From contig CANRCY010000035.1 of NCBI GenBank assembly GCA_947629225.1, positions 1 through 11,286 of the forward strand: a DNA stretch of 11,286 bases. The letters are read 5' to 3'. This stretch comes from an uncultured Clostridia bacterium (GTDB taxonomy: Bacteria > Bacillota > Clostridia > Christensenellales > Borkfalkiaceae). A model generated the notes under the pieces. It was not told where the DNA came from. It saw only the letters and a list, made by a program, of their open reading frames with translations, and did no database searches. Positions 7,901-11,286 of the stretch are shown one piece after another. Positions within the stretch are counted from its first letter, which is position 1, and each line of letters starts with the position of its first letter. Made by a program: the position numbers and the translations under genes.

Positions 7901-10673
7901 GGGCATTACTTCCGTTTACATTCCCGCCAGCGTGCTGACGATCGGCCCGAACGCGTTCAGCGGTTGCACGGGGCTCAAAACCGTCACCATCCAAACGAGC
8001 AGCGCGCTCACGGCGATCGGCGCAAACGCATTCCTCAACTGCACGAACCTCGAATCCATCAACTTGCAGGCAACGAGCCACATCGATCACTTGGGCGGAA
8101 ACGCGTTCTCGGGTTGCGTCAAACTCAAAGAGGTAGACCTGAGCCGCAATACCGAACTCACGATCCTCGGGGCAAATACGGGGATCTCTTCGGGGAACGG
8201 CGCAGCGGGTAGCGTCTTCAAAGGCACGACCGCGCTCCAAACGGTGAAGTTGCCTTCTTCGGTCAACACCCTCGGCACGAGCGCATTCGAAAACAGCGGC
8301 ATTACCGAGATCGACCTCTCCGCGCTCACAAACCTTGTGTATATCGCAGGTTCTGCGGGTACGCCTTCCGCGAGCGGCAGCACCGCATACAACACCTTTA
8401 AGGGATGCACAAATCTCGTTACGGTGAAGTTGCCCACTTCGGTGAGCACGATCGGCGCGAATGCGTTCCAGAACTGCACCTCGCTCAAAAACATCAATCT
8501 CGAAAACGTTGTCACGTTGGGTCAGTATGCCTTCTCGAATTGCGGATTCGAAACGTTGGATCTTCCCGTTCTGATCGTGGAAGGGCGTTGCACCACAACG
8601 ACAAGCAATTCCAACATGGGGAAGAATGTTTTCGAGAAGAACACCAAGCTCAAAACGATCAACATTCCCGAGGGCGTCAATTCGCTCGGCGCATATGCGT
8701 TTACGGGGTGTACGGCGCTTACGGAAATCACCTTCCCCGCAAGTTTCGTCATGGCGAATGTCGACGCGTCGAACTCGTCCGGCTACGACGCATACCAGCA
8801 CATGTTCGACGGCTGCACGAATCTTCAAACGGTCACATTCAAGTCCGCGATCGAAACGTTGCCCCGTCACATGTTCGCCAACTGCGGAAAACTGACGACC
8901 GTCGATCTTCCGAGCGCGAAAGCGATCGACCAGAACGCCTTTGAAAATTGCAGTTCGCTGCTTGCGTTCACCATCGGCGCGGGTACCGAAAATGTGGGAG
9001 CGAACGCCTTTAAGGGCTGTTCCAAACTCGCGACCTTGACGGTCGAATCGGGAGAAGTGGCGTTCGGCAACAACGCCTTCCAGAACAGCGGGCTTACCAC
9101 GGTCAACTTCCCCGAAGATACGAGCAAGATGACCTTCGGCAACAACGTCTTCGACGGCTGCAACTTCACGACCTTCGAAGTCCCGAATGCCGCAAGCATC
9201 GGCACCTACTTCCTCGCCAACAACGAGAACTTGTCGCAAGTGACCTTTGCCGACGATTTCAGCTTGGAGAAACTTCCGAACTACATGCTTCAGAACAGCG
9301 TGAACCTCACGAGCTTTACCTTCCCCGACTGCGTAACGGATACGGGCTCGGGGATCCTCTCGGGAAGCGGGATCACCACGATCGACTTTAACAATGTCAC
9401 CACGATCGGGCGGAACGCGTTCGAAAAGACTCCGATCCAAACGATCACGATCCCCGCTCAGATACAGGTATTTGCGGGGAAAGAGGGCTCCACGGCAGGC
9501 GGCAGGCAGTTCTATCAATGCAAACAGCTCACCACGGTCGTGTTCGAGGACGATTGCCAGCTTTCCTTGATCGAAGCATATGCGTTCGCCGAATGCGATA
9601 AGTTGCAGAGCGTGAAACTTCCCAAGAACCTGAAACAGATAGGCGAATATGCTTTCAGCAAAGACACTTTGCTCACTCAGGTCGACTTTAACGGCAACAC
9701 GGTGTTCGAAGGATTTACAAGCTCCCATACCTTCGACGGGTGCACGGCGCTTGAAAACATCGAACTCCCCACCAGCATGAAGTACACGGGGTCCTACACC
9801 TTTGTCGGTACCAAACTTTCGAAGATCGATTGGAGCGGCATGAGCGGCTTGCAGGCGCTCGGCACTTCTTCGGCAACGCTTCCCACAAGCATGAGCAGCG
9901 GAAATCTGTTCCAGGACTGCACCGAGCTCACCGAAGTGAAGTTGCCCGAATCCGTCGTCTGGCTCAGCGGTCATCTCTTTGACGGCTGCACGAAGCTCGA
10001 GGGCTTTACCATTCCTTCGAAAGTGCAGGCTCTCGGTACCCAATTCTGCATGTCGCTCAGCGGCGCCGTCGTGCTTCCCGAAACTTTGAAGATCGTTGCA
10101 TCGCAGGCTTTCGACGGGTCGCATGTCACATCGGTCGATATGAGCGCATGTACGAGTCTCCAATACATTGGGACTTCGAGTGCGACAACCAAAGTGACCG
10201 CCACAAATTATGCTTGCGGAGTGTTTGCGAACTGCGCCGACCTTACCGAAGTGAAGTTGCCTTCTTCGCTCCTCGCCTTCGGCAAAGAGGCGTTCAAGGG
10301 CGACGCAAAGCTCAAATCCGTCGACCTTCCCGAATCGCTCACCCTCATCGGCAACAATGCCTTCGAGGGAAGCGGGCTCGAACATGTCGAACTTCCCGCG
10401 GCGCTCGAGAAACTCGGAACGAATGTGTTCAAGGATTGCAAGAGCTTGAAGATGGTGTATATCCCGTCGGCTCTCAAAGTCGCCAAGACGACGAGCGGAT
10501 TTGCGAGCACCGTCTTCGCGGGTTGCTCGGGCTACACGATCTACACCGACGGCGACGCCGAAGCGCTCAAAACAAGCTACACGTCCCTCAAAGACGCTAC
10601 CGTCGTCGGCGGCACGACGCTCGAAGCGTACAAACAGTTGCTTGCTCCGTCCGAACAAACGGATGGTGAGTAA
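1848..10673 (+). CDS. Giant surface lipoprotein: InlB-type B repeats, FN3-like repeats and a long BspA-type leucine-rich repeat array
   Basis: A 2941-residue protein predicted to be a lipid-anchored cell-surface adhesin or ligand-binding scaffold. Residues 1-25 are a lipoprotein signal peptide (MKRR, hydrophobic core, lipobox AVGC with Cys25). A small beta domain follows (about 35-115), then two InlB/Listeria-Bacteroides type B repeats (117-183, 191-261), five fibronectin-III-like repeats (about 264-663), two more B repeats (664-733, 738-813), and about 65 BspA-type (LRR_5) repeats to about residue 2905. A short hydrophilic tail ends at QTDGE. No LPxTG motif, C-terminal membrane helix or cell-wall-binding repeat is visible, so anchoring should be N-terminal through Cys25 with the repeats reaching outward. 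No enzymatic domain is visible. It has its own perfect-consensus promoter, a short leader and a downstream hairpin, so it is probably monocistronic. TTA occurs three times, CTA and TCA never. BspA-family proteins bind host proteins in several species, but no ligand can be deduced here. Confidence 0.95.
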   Translation: MKRRFVTLLALIFALAGISVAAVGCRKEPATEPPVAGAEAGEYYCDHEGAEYTLSITQSCEVTLEMDGEVIEGTYAPGGASFTIVFGEETATANYADNTLTLAFREASYRFLKKINYTVTFETNGGSSVSPATVLNGKQLDEPDEPSLTDKVFVGWYTDTGFKNLYRFNRPITSDLTLYARFVDASAGVEFTVSFDLGYDGAEGFPAVQTVGGVAYALPEPERDDAEFVGWWVSQYNQADKLTYRYDEQELTEDTTLYAVWASDAPVVSVEEGNITWSAKGTGNNYTVEIFDPEGTSIYRRSSDTTSLGADEFSFASHPAGDYTVSVTLDGNTTTAYYRNKALSKPNGLRVEGNTFMFNPVEGAESYVLTMTCGTLEHDHSSIELLGETSYNFGKCDMPEGGFIFTVTAQAEEMIPAVSDPFVFTRTLGAVTELTVENDVAHWAEVENASSYYVTVLLGNEKVFEGSVRDALSFDLQTYAAGQYTVKVHPVARGWFSPADSVAQYTKARLSTPKNVRISGDTVVWDEVADAAGYHVMVGTKVYDTKTPSFPFARARIDGQTEYAVSVCAAGPNDTTDSLYTAPLTVHDGVFIDSLVYEEGVLSWEPVLGASSYNVKVNDETYSVTDANKFTVEFKEKGETTLSVSAVLASGEETEAFTRKVNVYELSFDAQFGESVPALYLAKGDPIPALSTNRFGYTFAGWYDVPGGAQENGEKFEDAFYGDDNDLRLYAVWVANKYTAVLVAGAYGVAVGNEEIAFESEYTLPVPEATSEEFAFTGWYSQPNGNGTQYTDFTGKGLKTWTDTAPRTLYAFWAEIFTFTPVTGGYAVSKGPGIGYLSEVTVPQKHAGATVVAISDFSATPTLKAFNFYDTVQTITVGSVGIAFENCANFETINVLQADGTHTPRFWSEDGVLLGKNETTGDVELYLYPIKHKLVDNTYTIPDSVTRLSAGVFYSNSNSNAADQDWTLRKLIIPTSVTYIGVGALSQITTVREIEFLDPEDGSEGRELVIENGAFTDDWGLKTVKLPARLAASFSGDAFVDEGDNDLQNLAEVTVPENAKYFIMVEGLLCRRLEGNGAELVYYPLPHRVGGNYVYQTEIVIPDGVTSIASNAIPMDNSAVVNAITKIEIASTVTNIAPNAFNAVPHGNPNGFQKVSELIFHSTGESLDLTIGESAFYRFSPSTAGFHTVVGHTDGSPSEGAENVIELPENLVSLGAYAFGAYHTNVKTVIVNCGSNGRTLDFAPNAFASNESTSKTSNIETVYLGKDAIGIDISEVFGAKVKEVKVDEENEEYVDVDGVLFDREMTKILFFPTTAPADFKVPDSITEIGDNLFASRSLTTISLPATLTRIGDGAFSGCKSLTTVIFRTELDEESAGKGYQKAVELTIGDSAFYQCDALTTIDIPERTISIGANAFQASGTKKGLESITLHEGLKSIGAQAFKNSALTTIDLPASLEELGITNTTAGTLQSKSLYINTMQVFNSCYLLSSIEVEDGNERYAAVDGVLYEKEEDVITKLLYCPNAKNGTLTIPGTVKTIASYAFYYQGNKNNTGGAQLTEIDFENVTFDDLTIEPNAFCYTWGLQKITLPQGTKDIGEYAFTNCTVLKSINIPNTVTRIGACAFQGCSALDTITFEEGGEDELVLEGGNATYTDSTSMAPTADNMFKNCSKLTTVTLPDRVKQIQPGVFGSSSITSIVIPASVQSIGVSAFASCTALTSVEFAEGSTLTEIADFAFYGVKTIATLELPSSLKTIGKMAFYASATSGTFYTSITLNEGLETIGVAAFKCAIGVTELTIPSTVKRIEKEAFGSTNSSYTLKALQTVTFAENSQIEYIGENAFGYGAALKTVNFNNPIGPFEIGVHAFASCTALTQISLPASVKIVGDGAFLGCTALETVTFADGMTKLETIGTNAFQAAKIAEITFPESENGIELGKNIFNNNKVGITVHLSASVKYLNGSFGNCTLAALTLDDESPYFKLVNSVLYDADGSIMLLVGDIEGDVVLELGAIEIAANTFAGQKGITSVYIPASVLTIGPNAFSGCTGLKTVTIQTSSALTAIGANAFLNCTNLESINLQATSHIDHLGGNAFSGCVKLKEVDLSRNTELTILGANTGISSGNGAAGSVFKGTTALQTVKLPSSVNTLGTSAFENSGITEIDLSALTNLVYIAGSAGTPSASGSTAYNTFKGCTNLVTVKLPTSVSTIGANAFQNCTSLKNINLENVVTLGQYAFSNCGFETLDLPVLIVEGRCTTTTSNSNMGKNVFEKNTKLKTINIPEGVNSLGAYAFTGCTALTEITFPASFVMANVDASNSSGYDAYQHMFDGCTNLQTVTFKSAIETLPRHMFANCGKLTTVDLPSAKAIDQNAFENCSSLLAFTIGAGTENVGANAFKGCSKLATLTVESGEVAFGNNAFQNSGLTTVNFPEDTSKMTFGNNVFDGCNFTTFEVPNAASIGTYFLANNENLSQVTFADDFSLEKLPNYMLQNSVNLTSFTFPDCVTDTGSGILSGSGITTIDFNNVTTIGRNAFEKTPIQTITIPAQIQVFAGKEGSTAGGRQFYQCKQLTTVVFEDDCQLSLIEAYAFAECDKLQSVKLPKNLKQIGEYAFSKDTLLTQVDFNGNTVFEGFTSSHTFDGCTALENIELPTSMKYTGSYTFVGTKLSKIDWSGMSGLQALGTSSATLPTSMSSGNLFQDCTELTEVKLPESVVWLSGHLFDGCTKLEGFTIPSKVQALGTQFCMSLSGAVVLPETLKIVASQAFDGSHVTSVDMSACTSLQYIGTSSATTKVTATNYACGVFANCADLTEVKLPSSLLAFGKEAFKGDAKLKSVDLPESLTLIGNNAFEGSGLEHVELPAALEKLGTNVFKDCKSLKMVYIPSALKVAKTTSGFASTVFAGCSGYTIYTDGDAEALKTSYTSLKDATVVGGTTLEAYKQLLAPSEQTDGE
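2196..2396 (+). repeat. InlB-type B repeat 1 of the giant lipoprotein
   Basis: Residues 117-183 begin YTVTFETNGGSSV and end LTLYARFV, with FVGWYTDTGF between. This is the standard pattern of the Listeria-Bacteroides (InlB B) repeat, a beta-grasp-like spacer or binding module of surface proteins. Confidence 0.9.
2418..2630 (+). repeat. InlB-type B repeat 2 of the giant lipoprotein
   Basis: Residues 191-261 run from FTVSFDLGYDG through FVGWWVSQYN to TTLYAVW. The same family as repeat 1, separated from it by seven residues. Confidence 0.85.
2637..3836 (+). repeat. Five fibronectin-III-like repeats
   Basis: Residues about 264-663 hold five units of 75-85 residues. Each carries the FN3 strand pattern W-x-x-V-x-x-A-x-x-Y-x-V: ITWSAKGTGNNYTVEI, FMFNPVEGAESYVLTM, AHWAEVENASSYYVTV, VVWDEVADAAGYHVMV and LSWEPVLGASSYNVKV. 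The second unit has Phe in place of Trp. The second to fourth units open with a linker such as LSKPNGLRVEG or LSTPKNVRISG. They probably act as rigid spacers or glycan/protein-binding modules; assignment to FN3 rather than another Ig-like fold rests on this motif only. Confidence 0.75.
3837..4046 (+). repeat. InlB-type B repeat 3 of the giant lipoprotein
   Basis: Residues 664-733 run from YELSFDAQFGESV through YTFAGWYDVPGG to LRLYAVW. The module resumes directly after the FN3-like block. Confidence 0.85.
4059..4286 (+). repeat. InlB-type B repeat 4 of the giant lipoprotein
   Basis: Residues 738-813 run from YTAVLVAGAYGVAV through FAFTGWYSQPNGNG to RTLYAFW. More diverged at its start than the other three, but the GWY and LYAFW ends are intact. 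It leads straight into the leucine-rich repeats. Confidence 0.8.
4566..7878 (+). repeat. Five beta-hairpin inserts in the first part of the leucine-rich array
   Basis: Five segments share the plan Y-x-x-x-[D/E]GVL[Y/F/L], a charged turn, then a hydrophobic strand and a return to the normal unit. They are coded at about 4566-4692 (SEDGVLLG), 5025-5172 (MVEGLLCR), 5721-5832 (DVDGVLFD), 6336-6462 (AVDGVLYE) and 7764-7878 (LVNSVLYD). The last has lost the D-G pair. This insert is known in BspA-type repeats. None is found after 7878. Confidence 0.75.
8130..10280 (+). repeat. Four Ser/Thr/Gly-rich loop modules in the last third of the leucine-rich array
   Basis: A second kind of long unit appears four times, at about 8130-8285, 8307-8460, 9822-9975 and 10131-10280. 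Each has a strand ending in D-[L/W/M]-S, then xxTxLxxIG or similar, a loop of roughly 12-18 residues rich in Ser, Thr, Gly and Ala, and then VFxxCTxLxxVKLPSSV. Copies one and four share 18 identical bases in their last part (8244-8261 and 10251-10268). Two copies are adjacent near 8130-8460 and the other two lie about 150 bases apart near 9822-10280, suggesting that a pair was duplicated. Confidence 0.7.
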
Positions 10674-10699
10674 TTTCCTCCTCCTCGGTTTTACCGAAA

Positions 10700-10736
10700 A
10701 CAGAGAGAGCCTTCGCACCGCGGGGGCTCTCTTTGT
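10700..10736 (+). terminator. Probable intrinsic terminator of the giant lipoprotein gene
   Basis: AGAGAGCC (10704-10711) pairs exactly with GGCTCTCT (10725-10732). The stem extends outward to 10700/10736 with one G-T pair and inward through two G-T pairs and three Watson-Crick pairs to a small loop. The T-run after it is short (TTTGTATATT), and a run of five T follows at 10750-10754, so efficiency is uncertain. It begins 26 bases after the stop codon. Confidence 0.65.
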
Positions 10737-10749
10737 ATATTCATGTATA
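10734..10749 (-). repeat. CATG-centred near-palindrome, copy 2
   Basis: TGTATATTCATGTATA is the exact reverse complement of bases 1541-1556. From its second base it also aligns with copy 3, and both are followed by five or six T and GGAA. Confidence 0.6.
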
Positions 10750-10776
10750 TTTTTGGAAGCAAGCCCAGATGTTTCC

Positions 10777-10792
10777 GTATATTCATGCATAT
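10777..10792 (-). repeat. CATG-centred near-palindrome, copy 3
   Basis: GTATATTCATGCATAT differs from the matching bases of copy 2 at one position and lies exactly 42 bases downstream in the same orientation, about four helical turns away. It sits 96 bases before the -35 box of the next gene. Confidence 0.6.
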
Positions 10793-10887
10793 TTTTTGGA
10801 AAAAACGAAAGTTCTCTGAAACTTTCAAACAAAAAGTGAAAAGTAGGAGAAAATTTGTCGCGCGGGCGCGATATGCGGTTTGTTTTC

Positions 10888-10916
10888 TTGATAAAACGAT
10901 TGTAAAATGTTATAAT
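10888..10916 (+). promoter_or_regulatory. Sigma-A type promoter of the downstream membrane protein gene
   Basis: TTGATA (10888-10893) and perfect TATAAT (10911-10916) are separated by 17 bases. Transcription would begin near 10923, giving a leader of about 50 bases. The downstream gene is therefore probably independent of the giant gene. Confidence 0.85.
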
Positions 10917-10973
10917 GTTAAAACGAATGATAATGTCGCGGTATAACGTCTTTTGCAAAAAGGAGGCGCGCTT

Positions 10974-11286
10974 ATGAAGGAAGTTTTTCGGAAATATTAT
11001 CGCAGGGTAGCCGCAGAGGGGGTCTTAAAGGCGCTCTTTATCGGGCTTGCCGCGGGGAGCGTCGTTCTCGCGCTCACCGAACTTCTTTCGTGGTTCTTCG
11101 GCTTTAAGGCGGGGCTCTATCTCGGGCTTGCGCTCTTTGCGGCGATCTCCGCGGGCGTCACGGCGCTTCTCTATTTCATGAAGTTCCGTCCCACGGCAAA
11201 GGAGATCGCCCGCCGCGTCGACGCACTCGGGCTCGAAGAGCGTCTGCTCACCATGACCGAGCGCGAAAACGACAGTTCGTACATCG
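10974..11286 (+). CDS. N-terminal part of a membrane protein with two transmembrane helices (3' end outside window)
   Basis: The frame starts at ATG 10974 with AAGGAGG (10960-10966) 7 bases upstream and runs off the window after 104 codons. A basic start (MKEVFRKYYRR) precedes two hydrophobic segments at about residues 18-40 and 47-66, separated by a short SWFFGFKAG turn. A soluble part then begins with the pattern AKEIARRVDALGLEERLLTM (about 73-92). This two-helix start followed by an AxxIDxxLGLxERL-like segment resembles the N-terminus of large DUF4175-type membrane proteins, but that is recalled from memory and the rest of the gene is absent. It has a TTA codon at residue 18, unlike most of the giant gene. 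The function is unknown. Confidence 0.85.
   Translation, partial: MKEVFRKYYRRVAAEGVLKALFIGLAAGSVVLALTELLSWFFGFKAGLYLGLALFAAISAGVTALLYFMKFRPTAKEIARRVDALGLEERLLTMTERENDSSYI

Larger units (their letters stand above)
4344..10557 (+). repeat. Array of about 65 BspA-type (LRR_5) leucine-rich repeats
   Basis: About 2070 residues are built of 20-25-residue units of the form IGxxAFxxCxxLxxIxLPxxVxx. Good examples are at residues coded near 5890, 6640, 6960, 7440, 7950, 8700 and 10340. My hand count is about 65 units, and diverged ones make this approximate. Such units form a curved right-handed solenoid. The first part of the array is interrupted by five beta-hairpin inserts, and the last third by four Ser/Thr/Gly-rich loops (listed separately). 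Identical stretches of 18-23 bases in distant units point to growth by duplication within the gene. Confidence 0.92.
10674..10973. other. Intergenic region after the giant gene, no gene
   Basis: These 300 bases hold the terminator hairpin, two direct CATG-centred repeats, a weak hairpin GAAAGTT/AACTTTC (10807-10813 and 10820-10826) followed on the minus strand by GTTTTTT, and a promoter for the next gene. Open frames in this stretch have no ribosome binding sites and look like chance. Confidence 0.7.

Noticed and set aside
4344..10557. The repeated DNA of the giant gene read as a CRISPR array or satellite
   Set aside because: The units are uneven in length, diverged in DNA sequence and keep one open frame with a clear leucine-rich repeat pattern.
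6513..10958. A 1481-residue open frame on the minus strand, opposite the giant gene, and similar ones at 1701-4385 and 5064-6512
   Set aside because: All three are codon-aligned shadows of the plus-strand gene, kept open because TTA, CTA and TCA codons are avoided there. The translations are rich in Arg, Glu, Val and Gly without domain structure, and there are no supporting start signals.

Overview
The window looks like chromosomal DNA from a member of the Bacillota, most likely an uncultivated gut-type Clostridia. This is inferred from the AAGGAG(G) ribosome binding sites, near-consensus sigma-A promoters, moderately GC-rich genes separated by AT-rich spacers, an intergenic double-hairpin element of a kind I recall from gut Clostridia, and a giant InlB-repeat/BspA-type surface protein. 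No RNA gene, CRISPR array, transposase, integrase or origin was seen.

Layout. (1) Bases 1-316 hold the 3' end of a plus-strand gene for a probably secreted beta-rich protein that I do not recognise. (2) Bases 317-445 separate it from a convergent gene. They hold a perfect 17-bp terminator hairpin usable from both sides, followed by two adjacent GC-rich hairpins. (3) Bases 446-1432 on the minus strand encode a 328-residue cytosolic alpha/beta-hydrolase with its own strong promoter. Its nucleophile motif is unusual. (4) Bases 1433-1847 are an AT-rich divergent intergenic region with one good promoter on each strand. (5) Bases 1848-10673 are a single giant gene for a 2941-residue lipoprotein. 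In order it has a lipobox signal peptide, a small beta domain, two InlB-type B repeats, five fibronectin-III-like repeats, two more InlB-type repeats, and about 65 BspA-type leucine-rich repeats to the C-terminus. (6) Bases 10674-10973 hold a terminator hairpin, two direct copies of a CATG-centred near-palindrome (a third, inverted copy lies at 1541-1556) and a strong promoter. (7) From 10974 to the end is the start of a gene for a membrane protein with two transmembrane helices.

Each complete or starting gene here has its own near-consensus promoter, so they look like separate transcription units rather than an operon. The window is dominated by the giant cell-surface protein, whose domains suggest adhesion or binding of host or microbial ligands. 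That role is inferred from the families, not shown. I see no clear new enzymatic or defence system. The points most worth checking are the two-zone organisation of the giant repeat protein, the CATG dyads that bracket it, its nearly complete lack of three codons, the double-hairpin element, and the hydrolase active site.
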